A stretch of DNA of 40,299 nt from Clostridiales bacterium UBA6981 (GCA_002450075.1 DJYJ01000060.1:1-40299); one strand, 5' to 3'. Counted from the first letter of the stretch, positions 1-8,351 are shown. The notes: generated by a model from the letters alone, not told the origin. Numbers and translations: made by a program.

Positions 1-129
1 TATTCAGCCCCTCCTACTCGATTTTTGGGGCGGGAAGCAAATTCTTTTCCCCCGGGCGGGAACTTTTTTCCTCCCGCTCCGTCTGTGAGAATGAAAGGAC
101 AAAAACTTCCATGTGAGGAGGATAACAAC

Positions 130-1152
130 ATGAAAAAGATCACCGCCCTGTTTCTTGCCGTTCTGATGGTCTTCTCTCTCTGCGCCTGCGGCAGCAGCGC
201 CCCCAAGGGGCAAAGCAGCTATGCCGTCTCCGCACCGCGGGAGGAATACGCCGTCTCCGATTCCGCCGCTTTCGACATGGAGGCGGAGATGCCGATGGCC
301 GCAGAAGAGGCCGCATACGGCGGCTTTGCCGCGAACACAGCGGCGGCGCCCGGCGAGTCTGCCGACACGCCGTCCGAGGCTCCCTCCGCCGGCGACATCG
401 CCGTGGACAAGATCATCTACTCCGCCAGCGCCACGATCGAGACCACCGACTTTGACGAAACGCTCAAAGGTCTCGACGCGCTGATCGCCTCCTACGGCGG
501 CTTTGTCGAGTCGAGCAGCACCAGCGGCTACAACTATTACGCTGCCTCGCGCGGCAATGCCGCGACGCGGCGCGCGGACTACCGCATCCGCATCCCGAGC
601 CGCGATTTTGCCGCCGTCATGAACAGTCTCTCCACGCTCGGCAACGTCCCCTACAGCAATACCTACACCGAGAACATCACGAGCCAGTACTATGACGTCC
701 AGGCGCGCCTCGGCGCCTACCGCACCCAGGAGCAGAGTCTGCTCGAGATGATGGAGAAGGCCGAAAATGTCACCGAGCTCCTTGAGATCCAGAACTATCT
801 CACCGACGTGCGCTATCACATTGAAAGTCTCCAGTCCTCGCTGACGAACTGGGACCGCCAGGTCAGCTACAGCACGATCTCCCTGAGCATCGAGGAGGTC
901 CGGGAGTACACGCCGGAGGCCAAGCTCTCCTTCGGCCAGCAGCTTGCGCTCGCCCTCTCGCGCGGGCTCAAGGGCATCGGGGAATTCTTCCGCGATCTGC
1001 TGCTGTGGCTCGTTGAGGCGCTGCCCGCGCTGCTGATCCTCGGCGTCGTCGTGTTCCTTGTCGTGCTGCTCATCCGCCGCATCCGCCGCGGCCGCGCCGC
1101 GAAACGGGCGCAGAGGGCCGCCGCGCAGACCCAGACCCCGCCGCAGCAGTAA
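130..1152 (+). CDS. DUF4349 domain lipoprotein
   Basis: Predicted 340-residue lipoprotein facing the outside of the membrane. The N-terminus is a lipoprotein signal peptide with lipobox FSLCAC, so the mature protein should start at the Cys near residue 19. A low-complexity Ala/Glu/Pro stretch follows. Residues about 95-260 match the DUF4349 pattern: a beta-strand start (IIYSASATIET), a Gly-Gly-Phe turn (ASYGGFVESS), a second strand block (DYRIRIPSRDF) and a long helical hairpin with YDVQARL and EIQNYL. A hydrophobic helix near residues 296-318 and a basic tail end the protein, which suggests a second membrane contact. The start at 130 is chosen over an upstream in-frame ATG because GAGGAGG lies just before it and the signal peptide begins there. 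The family has no established biochemical function. The gene is alone on this side of the promoter at 1159. Confidence 0.85.
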   Translation: MKKITALFLAVLMVFSLCACGSSAPKGQSSYAVSAPREEYAVSDSAAFDMEAEMPMAAEEAAYGGFAANTAAAPGESADTPSEAPSAGDIAVDKIIYSASATIETTDFDETLKGLDALIASYGGFVESSSTSGYNYYAASRGNAATRRADYRIRIPSRDFAAVMNSLSTLGNVPYSNTYTENITSQYYDVQARLGAYRTQEQSLLEMMEKAENVTELLEIQNYLTDVRYHIESLQSSLTNWDRQVSYSTISLSIEEVREYTPEAKLSFGQQLALALSRGLKGIGEFFRDLLLWLVEALPALLILGVVVFLVVLLIRRIRRGRAAKRAQRAAAQTQTPPQQ

Positions 1153-1158
1153 GGCAAG

Positions 1159-1187
1159 TTGCCAATTCCGTTTCGCCGTGGTATAGT
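1159..1187 (+). promoter_or_regulatory. sigma-A promoter for the 1219 gene
   Basis: TTGCCA (1159-1164) and TATAGT (1182-1187) are separated by 17 bp. The site starts 6 bp after the stop of the DUF4349 gene, so the next gene has its own transcript. Confidence 0.65.
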
Positions 1188-1218
1188 AAAAGCAAACAAA
1201 CGAAACGGAGGAATGACC

Positions 1219-1821
1219 ATGAGCAAATGGAAAGTGATCGCTCCCCTCGGCGTGCTGGCCGCCGCCGGCGCCGCCGCGGCCGCCGTGCTGCTGAAGAAGA
1301 AAGACGGCGGGAGCGCGCCGAAGGCCGCCGCCCCTGCCGCGAAAAAGGCCGCGGAGAGGGAAACGCTGATGAAGACGGGAGAATACAGCTTCGTCTCCGG
1401 CTTCAAAGACGCCCGCACAGTCGAGGTCAGACTCGACTATGACGCGCTGCGCTTCGGCTTTGACGTGATCGGCGAGGACTTTTTGACCTATTCCAGCGAC
1501 TCGCACGTCGCCGTTGTCTCCGGCGAGGATTTCTCGTTCCAGATGGAATACGCCTCCTTCTACAAGGGCGAGGATTTCGCGCTCATCACTTCGGCGGCTG
1601 CGCAGAAATACGCCGGCTTCGCGCCCGTTCGCTTCGGCGCGGTCGAGGGCTTCCGCTACCGCGAGGGCGACAGCGTCTGCTTCTGTCTGCCGGTGGACGA
1701 GTACAGCTATCTGCTGCTGACGCTCTTAAAGGCCGAAGGCTGCGACAAGACTGTGGAAGAACTTGCGGAGAGCGACGATCTTTGCGCGATCCTCTCCACG
1801 CTGCGCGTCGAGGCAAAATAA
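1219..1821 (+). CDS. hypothetical membrane-anchored protein
   Basis: 200-residue protein that I do not recognise. It starts MSKWKVIAPLG with one Ala-rich hydrophobic helix (residues about 7-24) and then three Lys, so it is likely held in the membrane by its N-terminus. A short Ala/Pro/Lys linker leads into a soluble domain of about 150 residues with alternating beta-type segments (TVEVRLDYDALRFGFDVIGED, HVAVVSGEDFSFQMEY, FRYREGDSVCFCLPV). GGAGG at 1207-1211 precedes the ATG at 1219; a longer in-frame start overlaps the promoter and is rejected. The gene is monocistronic and ends at a strong terminator shared with the convergent MATE gene. Confidence 0.75.
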   Translation: MSKWKVIAPLGVLAAAGAAAAAVLLKKKDGGSAPKAAAPAAKKAAERETLMKTGEYSFVSGFKDARTVEVRLDYDALRFGFDVIGEDFLTYSSDSHVAVVSGEDFSFQMEYASFYKGEDFALITSAAAQKYAGFAPVRFGAVEGFRYREGDSVCFCLPVDEYSYLLLTLLKAEGCDKTVEELAESDDLCAILSTLRVEAK

Positions 1822-1834
1822 GCACACCGCGAAA

Positions 1835-1866
1835 AAGATCCCGGTTCACTGTTGAACCGGGATCTT
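1835..1866. terminator. bidirectional intrinsic terminator
   Basis: Perfect 14-bp arms AAGATCCCGGTTCA and TGAACCGGGATCTT around a CTGT loop, flanked by A-rich and T-rich sequence. It lies between convergent genes (ends at 1821 and 1878). Confidence 0.85.
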
Positions 1867-1877
1867 ATTCTGTCATG

Positions 1878-3239
1878 TCAGGCTTCGCTCTGCCTTTTCC
1901 GGCCGGAGCGGAAATAATAAACCGTCAGCGCCGCCGCCGTGATCGACCAGGACACGGGATAGGAATAGCTGATGCTGCGGATGCCGGGATAATGCGGCAC
2001 GATGAAGGCGATCCATAAAATGCGCACCAGACACACGCCGATCGTCACGATCAGCATCGGGCGCACCGCGTCCCCGATGCCGCGCAGCGTGTTCGACACG
2101 ATCTCGATCACGATCCAAACCGCGTAATACGGCACGAAGAAGCGCATGATCTGCGCCGCAAGCGTGATGACCTGCCCATCCGCCGTCACCAGACGCAGCA
2201 GCGGCCGGGCAAAGCCGATCAGCCCTGTGCTCATCACCGCGGCGGTGCCGAGGGCCATCAGGAAGCACACGCGCACGCTGCTGCGCATCCGCTCGATCTT
2301 GCCGGCGCCGTAGCACTGGCCGACGAAGGCGCAGATCGCGATGCCGAAGGCATTGCTGGTCACCCAGAAGATGCCGTCGATCTTGCCGGTGGCGGTCCAG
2401 GCGGCGACGAGCGTCGTGCCCAGATCGTTGACCGCGGCCTGGATGATGATGTTGGAGAGCGAATACATCGCGCTCTGGATCCCGGCGGAGACGCCGATGC
2501 CCAGCGTGCTTCGCAGCGCCGGCCAGTCAAGCCGCAGCTCGCGCACACGGATCCGGACCGGTCCCTCGGCGCGCATAAGACAGCGCATAACGAGCACGGC
2601 GCTTAAAAGCTGGGCCAGAACCGTCGCCCACGCGACGCCCGCCACGCCCATCCGCAGCACCACGACGAACACGATGTCGAGGGCGATGTTGCTCAGACAG
2701 CACGCGATCAGGAAGCGCAGCGGCCGCTTCGAATCGCCGACCGCGCGCAGGATGCCGGAGCCGATGTTGAAGAGCATCAGCGGGATCGTGCCGACGAAAT
2801 AGATGCGCAGATACAGGATCGAATCGGCCATCGTCTCGGCCGGGTTGCGCACGAGGCGCAGCGCCCACGGCGTCAGCAGGCAGGCCGCGGCGGACACGAG
2901 CGCGCCCGCGACAAGGCAGAAGCAGACGATCGTGTGCGCCGTGCGGGAGAGCCGCTCGTCGTCGCGCGCGCCGAAGCACTGCGAGATGATGACCGACGCG
3001 CCCGAGGCGAGTCCCGTGAAAAAGCCGATGACCAGATTGATGATGACGCTTGCGCTGCCGCCGACGGCCGCGAGCGCCTCGGTCCCGACGAACTGGCCGA
3101 CGATGATCGCGTCAGCCGTATTGTAAAGCTGCTGGAACAGCATGCCGAAGAGGATCGGGAAGAAAAAGCCCAAAAGCTTTTTCCAGATCACGCCCTCTGT
3201 CAGGTCGCCGCTTGGCGCAGCTTTTTTTGTTCTAACCAT
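1878..3239 (-). CDS. MATE family efflux transporter
   Basis: 453-residue multidrug and toxic compound extrusion protein, expected to use a Na+ or H+ gradient to export cationic compounds. The family pattern is clear: an N-terminal stretch (LTEGVIWKKLLGFFFPILFGMLFQQLYNTADAIIVGQFVG) typical of the first two helices, about 12 hydrophobic segments, and the internal repeat of two six-helix halves (second half begins near ALRSTLGIGVSAGIQSAMYSLSNIIIQAAVNDLG). The start MVRTKKA is preferred to an ATG 18 codons upstream because a GGGGG ribosome site lies 5' of it and the longer extension has no hydrophobic or conserved content. Substrate cannot be told from sequence. A promoter sits directly upstream and the gene is monocistronic. 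Confidence 0.93.
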   Translation of the reverse strand: MVRTKKAAPSGDLTEGVIWKKLLGFFFPILFGMLFQQLYNTADAIIVGQFVGTEALAAVGGSASVIINLVIGFFTGLASGASVIISQCFGARDDERLSRTAHTIVCFCLVAGALVSAAACLLTPWALRLVRNPAETMADSILYLRIYFVGTIPLMLFNIGSGILRAVGDSKRPLRFLIACCLSNIALDIVFVVVLRMGVAGVAWATVLAQLLSAVLVMRCLMRAEGPVRIRVRELRLDWPALRSTLGIGVSAGIQSAMYSLSNIIIQAAVNDLGTTLVAAWTATGKIDGIFWVTSNAFGIAICAFVGQCYGAGKIERMRSSVRVCFLMALGTAAVMSTGLIGFARPLLRLVTADGQVITLAAQIMRFFVPYYAVWIVIEIVSNTLRGIGDAVRPMLIVTIGVCLVRILWIAFIVPHYPGIRSISYSYPVSWSITAAALTVYYFRSGRKRQSEA

Positions 3240-3263
3240 ACAAATTCCCCCAAAGCAAAGCGC

Positions 3264-3293
3264 ATTATAACGCCGCGCCGGGGGAGAAATCAA
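3264..3293 (-). promoter_or_regulatory. promoter of the MATE gene
   Basis: On the minus strand TTGATT (3288-3293) and TATAAT (3264-3269) are separated by 18 bp, about 25 bp upstream of the chosen ATG. Confidence 0.55.
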
Positions 3294-3308
3294 TCGCGCG
3301 AAATCAAC

Positions 3309-3341
3309 AAAAAAGCAGCGGAAGAGGAGCCCTCTTCCGCT
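3309..3341 (-). terminator. terminator of the protease operon
   Basis: Stem AGCGGAAGAGG / CCTCTTCCGCT with a 3-base loop. On the minus strand it is followed by GC and then six T, just after the PrsW stop codon. Confidence 0.8.
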
Positions 3342-3366
3342 GTTTTGCTTTGTTTTGCTTTGTTTT

Positions 3367-4107
3367 TCAGATAAACCGGTCGCGCCGCGACAGGCGCCGC
3401 ATCAGCGCAAAGGCCGAGAGAAACACCAGCGCCACGAAGATGAGGAAGGTCTCGCCGTTCTCCTCGCTTCTCATGATCGCGATATAGTCATAGCAGCCGT
3501 GGATCACCGTGGGCAGCAGCACGGACATGATACGCCAGAAGACGCTTTGCTCGTGCGCTCCCCGGTTTTCCTCCTGCCGGGCCAGTCCGTAGCACGCGCC
3601 CATGAACACGCCGAAGCTCGCGTGGCCGGGCACCGCCGTCAGCGCACGCGCCACCGCCGCGCCGAGCCCGTACATCGTCACATAGCCGATGTTCTCCCAC
3701 AGCGCGAAGCCGAGCGAGACGAACACCGCGTACACCACGCCGTCAAAACGGCAGTTGAAATGCGGCGAATTCCAGGTGCGCCAGCGGAGCACGAGGTATT
3801 TGAAGCCCTCCTCCGAAAGACCCACGATCACAAAGAACATCCAGAAGCCGTAGCTCGGATTGTCCTCGTTGCCCGGCAGGAAGAAGGCCAGCGCCGAGGC
3901 GCCGAGGCTCTCCGTCACAACGGCGAGAAAGGTCGACACGACGCCCCAGAGGAGCAGCCGCGCCAGGAGCGTGTTTGGCTCCTTTTCGATGTGATCCTTG
4001 CGGTAGATATAGCCGAGCAGCACCAGCGCCGGCACGACCGCCGCGGCGATCAGCAGGAGGTTCGGGTTCGAGAAGCGATAGGTGAAGACAAGCGTACCGA
4101 GCTCCAT
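3367..4107 (-). CDS. prsW: PrsW-type intramembrane metalloprotease
   Basis: 246-residue multipass membrane protein of the PrsW/M82 (CPBP-like) family. The family motifs are visible in order: EEGFKYLVLR (EExxK, zinc-site glutamates), FVSLGFALWEN (FxxxEN), HASFGVFMG, and HGCYDY near the end. In Bacillus subtilis PrsW makes the first cut in the anti-sigma factor RsiW and so releases sigma-W; here no sigma or anti-sigma gene is adjacent. The ATG lies 3 bases after the stop of the upstream C11 protease gene, so the two are co-transcribed and probably translationally coupled. This context suggests that the intramembrane protease works with, processes or releases the membrane-anchored C11 protein; that link is inference. 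Confidence 0.9.
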   Translation of the reverse strand: MELGTLVFTYRFSNPNLLLIAAAVVPALVLLGYIYRKDHIEKEPNTLLARLLLWGVVSTFLAVVTESLGASALAFFLPGNEDNPSYGFWMFFVIVGLSEEGFKYLVLRWRTWNSPHFNCRFDGVVYAVFVSLGFALWENIGYVTMYGLGAAVARALTAVPGHASFGVFMGACYGLARQEENRGAHEQSVFWRIMSVLLPTVIHGCYDYIAIMRSEENGETFLIFVALVFLSAFALMRRLSRRDRFI

Positions 4108-4110
4108 GTC

Positions 4111-6732
4111 TTATCCCTCGAGCGGCAGCGACCAGTAGTGCTGGCCGAAGAGGTCGGTGAAGCGGTAGAGCATCTGCACGCCCGCTCCCGCGGGGAGATA
4201 CTGGTCGGCGACCTGCAGCTCGCCGTTTACCGTGAGCTGCCGGCCGAAGGGGTAGCTGTTGTCGTAGGTGCCGTCATAGCGGTAATAGTCGCAGACGAAG
4301 TCGATCGTGTCGCCGTCCTTCAGCTGGCCGACCGCGCCGGTCTCCTCGGCGGGCGGCGCGTCAAAGTCGACCTCCGCGCCGGGCGCGGTCAGGCTCTTGG
4401 CGACGGTCTCGGTCTCGCCGTTCGTGTAGACATAGCGCACACCGGTGACGGCGCCGTAGCCCTCGGCGTCAAAGCTGAGCAGCAGCTCGGCGCGATCGCC
4501 GTTGACGAGCGCGGGCACATAGCCGGTGTCCACGCGCGCATCGCCGCTGCCGGTCGTGTATTCGTGATAGTACGGGACGAACTGGCCGTCGATCGTGACC
4601 CAGGCAAGCTCCTGCGGGGCGAGCAGCGCGCCGCCGTCGTCAAAATCAAAGACATTGTCGCGTCCGAGCTCGACGAAGCCCGAGCCATCGTCGAAGAACA
4701 TGTTCAGCTCCAGCTCGTTGACGAGCGCCCACTGGTCCTCGTCCAGGACCAGCACGTCCTCGCCTGCGGCGTTTTTCGTCCAGACGAGCGCGGAGGGATC
4801 AAAGAGATTGTCCGCGATATACGAGGCGGTCTCTTCGGTGTTCAGCGAGCGGCCGAAGAGAAAGTCCATCGACCCGTAGGAGGACGAGGAGGACGGAGAC
4901 GACGAGCCGCCGCCCAGGAAGGCCTCGAGCAGCGAGCCGATCAGCTCGGTGCTGTCCATCGAGGAATACGAGCCGTAACCCGACGAGCCGGACGAGCTGC
5001 CGTAGGAGGAGCTGCCGGACGAGCTGCCATAGCCGGAGGACGATCCGCCGTAGGAGCCGTACAGGCCGTACTGGCTCAGATCGCCGAAGAGCGAGGCATA
5101 GGGGTTGGTGCCATAGCCGCCGGTCGCGTACTGGCCGGTGCTCTCGAGGGAGGCGAAGTCGCGGATGCACTGGGAATAGCTCTCGTCGAGACCGATGGCG
5201 TCATAGGTCTTGATCGCTTTGTCGACGTTCGACAGCTTGCGGTAGGGGAAGTAGATCGACACGCCGTAGGAGTTGTTCATGTTCGAGGAGGTGCGGTTGT
5301 ATTTGACCGCGCCAAGCACGGCCTGACTCAGCGCCTTGCCCTCGGCGTTGCCGATGTTGGAGGCAAAGTGCACCAGGTCGATCTGGTCGATCGCGGTCGA
5401 GCGCGCGAATTCGCGCGTGTTCGAGCGCGCGGTCGAGATCTGGGCGTATTCCTTGTCGGCGATCATGCCGCTGAGCGACTCGGAAAAGGCCTTGAAGGCC
5501 GGCGGAACGGTGTGGGAGAGCTCCGCGAGGTCGACCACGGAGAGCGTGGCGGACTGGCCGGGCGTGCCCTGCGCGCAGGCCGCGACGAAGTCGTCGACGA
5601 TCATCTTGCCGATGTCCAGCGTAGGCAGCGAGGTGTTCTTGGAGAGCTTGGTGATCCAGTTGGTGTAATACCAGCCGGTGCCGGGCTCGGTCTCCTCGGA
5701 GGCGATGAGATAGTCCGCGCGGTTGGAGAGCATCAGGGCATTTTCCAGCGTGCCCATCAGGCAGGCGTCAAAGCCGATGAAGTCAAAGGTCACATCCGCC
5801 TTGTCGAGCGCCTGCTTGATCCCCGCGAGCGTCATCGAGCCGGAGGAGCTGAATTTCTGGTCATAGCCGTAGCCGCTGACCGAGCCGCCGCCGTGGTCCC
5901 AGAAGATGAGCTCGTAGCGGTTGGCCTCAAAATTCTTGGCACAGTAAGAAATAAAGCTTGCGAGCGTGTTCGGGTCGGTCATCGAAACGTTGCCGGCGTT
6001 GGAGCTGAGCACCTTCAGGTTGCCGCTGACGACCTGATAGATCTGGTTCGTGCGGGCGCTGATGACGTTGTTGTTCCAGCGCGTGCAGCCGCCGGTGTAG
6101 ACGATGATGTTCACATTGTCGCCGATCGTGGCACGCGTCATCTCCAGAAGGTCCTTGGTGGCCATGCCGCCCTTTGCCTCCAGGTCGGTGCCGCACATGT
6201 AGACCATGACCGTGACGACGTCCCTGCCCTTGCCGCGGATGGTCGTGAACTTGTCACGCGCGCCGGAGGCAACGGTGCTGGAAACAGACTGGACGTTTGC
6301 GGGCTCCTTCCAGTCGCTCTGGACCGAGCTGCCGCTGAGTCCCTGCTGTAAAATGGCGCCGAGACCGCTGGACTGCCCGGGCGTCTGTACCGCGGCGCTG
6401 GGCTTGGGCGCGGGCGTGACGTAGGCGATCGGCTCCTGGCTCTGCGAAGAGCTGCTCCCGCCGCCGAGCAGGCCGGAGAGCGCGCCTCCGCCGCCGCCGA
6501 AGAGCAGCACAAGCAGCAGCACGATGATGCCGATGCCGCCGCCACCGCCGCGCTTGCCGCGGTAATTCCCGCCGCCGCCGTTTTCGGTGAATTGCTGCGT
6601 CACCTTCTTCGGCGCGGCGCTCTGTCCCTTACCGACCGGGCCGGTGTTCAGTCCCTCGCCGCGGCGGTACAGACCGCTGCCGGTGCCCTCGATCCGTCTT
6701 TTTCTGCCCTGGGGGCGATTGTTGTTTTCCAT
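4111..6732 (-). CDS. membrane-anchored clostripain-like (C11) cysteine protease
   Basis: 873-residue protein. Residues 1-65 are basic and Gly-rich and likely cytoplasmic; 67-78 form a short hydrophobic helix between Gly runs; a Ser/Pro linker follows. The C11 clostripain domain spans about 170-520: VMVYMCGTDLE (172-185), the catalytic His in FWDHGGG (His280) and the catalytic Cys in FDACLMG (Cys324). Clostripains cut after Arg/Lys and often self-activate. Residues about 550-605 are a Gly-Ser-Tyr repeat linker (GSYGGSSSGYG type), followed by a beta-rich C-terminal domain of roughly 230 residues that I cannot name. GAGG lies 8 bases before the ATG. First gene of an operon with PrsW. The Gly-rich flanks of the anchor and the Tyr-Gly-Ser linker are unusual for C11 proteins. 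Confidence 0.9.
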   Translation of the reverse strand: MENNNRPQGRKRRIEGTGSGLYRRGEGLNTGPVGKGQSAAPKKVTQQFTENGGGGNYRGKRGGGGGIGIIVLLLVLLFGGGGGALSGLLGGGSSSSQSQEPIAYVTPAPKPSAAVQTPGQSSGLGAILQQGLSGSSVQSDWKEPANVQSVSSTVASGARDKFTTIRGKGRDVVTVMVYMCGTDLEAKGGMATKDLLEMTRATIGDNVNIIVYTGGCTRWNNNVISARTNQIYQVVSGNLKVLSSNAGNVSMTDPNTLASFISYCAKNFEANRYELIFWDHGGGSVSGYGYDQKFSSSGSMTLAGIKQALDKADVTFDFIGFDACLMGTLENALMLSNRADYLIASEETEPGTGWYYTNWITKLSKNTSLPTLDIGKMIVDDFVAACAQGTPGQSATLSVVDLAELSHTVPPAFKAFSESLSGMIADKEYAQISTARSNTREFARSTAIDQIDLVHFASNIGNAEGKALSQAVLGAVKYNRTSSNMNNSYGVSIYFPYRKLSNVDKAIKTYDAIGLDESYSQCIRDFASLESTGQYATGGYGTNPYASLFGDLSQYGLYGSYGGSSSGYGSSSGSSSYGSSSGSSGYGSYSSMDSTELIGSLLEAFLGGGSSSPSSSSSYGSMDFLFGRSLNTEETASYIADNLFDPSALVWTKNAAGEDVLVLDEDQWALVNELELNMFFDDGSGFVELGRDNVFDFDDGGALLAPQELAWVTIDGQFVPYYHEYTTGSGDARVDTGYVPALVNGDRAELLLSFDAEGYGAVTGVRYVYTNGETETVAKSLTAPGAEVDFDAPPAEETGAVGQLKDGDTIDFVCDYYRYDGTYDNSYPFGRQLTVNGELQVADQYLPAGAGVQMLYRFTDLFGQHYWSLPLEG

Positions 6733-6812
6733 GTGACTGCCTCACTTTCCGTACAAAAAGCTGCCTGAAGCCGCCTCATTTTGCGCGGCGTAACATCAAA
6801 TCTTATTTTTCT

Positions 6813-6841
6813 ACTATATCAGAATTCTTCTGAAATGGCTA
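6813..6841 (-). promoter_or_regulatory. candidate promoter of the C11-PrsW operon
   Basis: Minus strand TAGCCA (6836-6841) and TATAGT (6813-6818), 17 bp apart. It implies an 80-base leader. The -35 is weak. Confidence 0.4.
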
Positions 6842-6881
6842 TACCTCCGGCGCAAATTTTCGTCCGCGCGGGGTTTTCGTG

Positions 6882-6910
6882 TTGCGTACGGAGACGCCTT
6901 CTGCTATAAT
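6882..6910 (+). promoter_or_regulatory. promoter of the DivIVA-like gene
   Basis: TTGCGT (6882-6887), 17 bp, perfect TATAAT (6905-6910); the start codon follows 35 bp later. Confidence 0.75.
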
Positions 6911-6945
6911 TCGGTCATACAGATTTGAAAAAAGGCGGTGGGCAT

Positions 6946-7587
6946 ATGGCGCTGGACCGGAATTATCTCTCCTCCCTCGGGCTGGAGATCGCAAAGAGGA
7001 AATATTATAACGCCGCGAGGGTCGAGGACGTGCTCGAGAGCTTTCAGCGCAACACTGCGCGTCTCGCCCAGGAGAACAGCGCCCTTTCGCAGGATAACCG
7101 GGATCTGCGCGCCAGGCTCGAATCGCTCTCCTATGGGCGCGAGGAGATCGGCGACGCGATCCTTTCGGCCAAGACGATCGCCCAGCAGCTGATCGCCGAC
7201 GCCCAGCAGCGCGCCGACGCGCTCACGGCCGAGTCGGTGGACAACGCCGACGCGCTGATCGCCGCGGCCCAGGAAAAGGCCGAGCAGATCGTCTCCGAGG
7301 CGCGCGAGCGTGCCGAGGCACTTGTCGCGGACGCCGAGGCAAGGCGCGACGCGATCCTCGCGGAGAGTGAAAAGCGCGACCACGACGCGCTTGAAAGCGT
7401 GCAGAGCGTCTACCAGAAGCTCCGCGCCCAGGCGCTCGACAGCGTTAAGCTGCTCGATCACGAATGGCAGGGCTTTCTCTGCTCGCTCGGCGACGAGGAG
7501 GCGGCTCCCGCCGCGCTGCCGGAAGATCTCTCCGAAAAGCTCGGCGAGCTGGCCGACAGTCTATCCGCGCTCAACGACGAGGATTGA
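6946..7587 (+). CDS. DivIVA-like coiled-coil protein
   Basis: 213-residue cytoplasmic protein. Residues 1-45 (NYLSSLGLEIAKRKYYNAARVEDVLESF) resemble the N-terminal DivIVA/GpsB lipid-binding motif, in which a conserved basic K/R-x-Y/F segment leads into an xxVDxFL helix. The rest is one long charged heptad coiled coil (residues about 38-165) rich in Ala, Glu and Gln, similar to the stalk of DivIVA-family cell-pole and division-site scaffolds. There is no transmembrane segment. The ATG at 6946 has GGCGGTG before it; an upstream TTG in frame is less likely. Resemblance to DivIVA is by pattern only, and a general coiled-coil scaffold is the alternative. The gene has its own promoter and terminator. 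Confidence 0.7.
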   Translation: MALDRNYLSSLGLEIAKRKYYNAARVEDVLESFQRNTARLAQENSALSQDNRDLRARLESLSYGREEIGDAILSAKTIAQQLIADAQQRADALTAESVDNADALIAAAQEKAEQIVSEARERAEALVADAEARRDAILAESEKRDHDALESVQSVYQKLRAQALDSVKLLDHEWQGFLCSLGDEEAAPAALPEDLSEKLGELADSLSALNDED

Positions 7588-7599
7588 CGGATCAAATCC

Positions 7600-7640
7600 A
7601 AAAAGGCTGTGAAAACCTACCGGTTTTCACAGCCTTTTTT
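7600..7640. terminator. bidirectional intrinsic terminator
   Basis: Arms GGCTGTGAAAACC (7605-7617) and GGTTTTCACAGCC (7622-7634) with a TACC loop, A-tract on one side and six T on the other. Shared by two convergent genes. Confidence 0.9.
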
Positions 7641-7646
7641 ACTTCT

Positions 7647-8351
7647 CTACTTCTCTTCCTCGACCAGTGTGCCCGCCTCGCGGAAGGTCTCGCGCACGAG
7701 ATTGGCATAGGGCGCGATCTCCGCGTCCGGCGGCGGCAGGATGAGACGAAAGCGCGAGCCGCGGTGCTCCAGCCCTGTCAGCACGTCCCACAGCGCGTCG
7801 AGATTGCTGCCGTACCAGTCCTGCCATGCCATCTCCCGGCGCAGCACGGCATAGATCTCCGCCCTGTCGCGGCAGGATGAGAGATCGAGCGTCACCTCGT
7901 CTGAGAGCGCGTCGAGCATCGCCCCGCAGCCCTCGGTGATCTCGCGCATGGCGGTGTCAAAGTCGCGGGTATACCACGGGTCGTCGATCTCCTCGCCGGT
8001 GCGTCCGGCATAGTCGAGCAGGTTTTTCACCTTGCCCGCCGGATCGCCGCCGAAAAAGCGCCGCGTCCGGCCGATCGTGACCTCGTCCATGCAGACGAGC
8101 AGGTCGAACGCGTCATAATCCTCCCGGCGGATCTTCCGCGCGGTCTTGCCCGCGCAGTCGATTCCTCTTTCCGCAAGCAGCCGCCGCATCGGCGGATAGA
8201 CGCCGTTGCCCTCCTCCTCGTCGCTGACGCCGGCGGAGGCGGCGAAAAAGCGTCCGCTCTCCCCTCTTTGCCGCGCGAGATCGGAAAACACGAATTCCGC
8301 CGCGGGGCTGCGGCAGATGTTGCCCCAGCAGATAAACAGGATCTTTGTCAT
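7647..8351 (-). CDS. low-molecular-weight tyrosine phosphatase fused to barstar-like domain
   Basis: 234 residues with two domains. Residues 1-150 are a low-molecular-weight protein tyrosine phosphatase: P-loop CWGNICRS (Cys8 to Ser15, nucleophile Cys8, phosphate-binding Arg14) and the general-acid motif DPWY (Asp124). Residues about 152-234 match barstar, the inhibitor of the RNase barnase: the WYGSNLDALWDVLTG segment (179-193) carries the Asp, Trp and Asp (185, 188, 189) that correspond to barstar Asp35, Trp38 and Asp39, the residues that plug the barnase active site. The gene reads through without a stop or frameshift, and the junction is a short acidic linker. Phosphatases of this type usually end near residue 150-160. 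No barnase-like gene is in the window. Roles in phosphotyrosine signalling, RNase control or both are possible. Confidence 0.88.
   Translation of the reverse strand: MTKILFICWGNICRSPAAEFVFSDLARQRGESGRFFAASAGVSDEEEGNGVYPPMRRLLAERGIDCAGKTARKIRREDYDAFDLLVCMDEVTIGRTRRFFGGDPAGKVKNLLDYAGRTGEEIDDPWYTRDFDTAMREITEGCGAMLDALSDEVTLDLSSCRDRAEIYAVLRREMAWQDWYGSNLDALWDVLTGLEHRGSRFRLILPPPDAEIAPYANLVRETFREAGTLVEEEK

Noticed and set aside
1..129. Gene or promoter in the first 129 bases
   Set aside because: Only a GC-rich inverted repeat (around cccgggcggg) and pyrimidine runs are seen; no clear -35/-10 pair, so nothing is called.
3355..6351. Very long open frame of 998 codons on the plus strand, opposite the C11 and PrsW genes
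   Set aside because: It is a mirror of two well-supported genes; its translation is Arg/Ala/Val/His-rich without recognisable motifs and without a ribosome site. GC-rich codon usage keeps the opposite frame free of stops.
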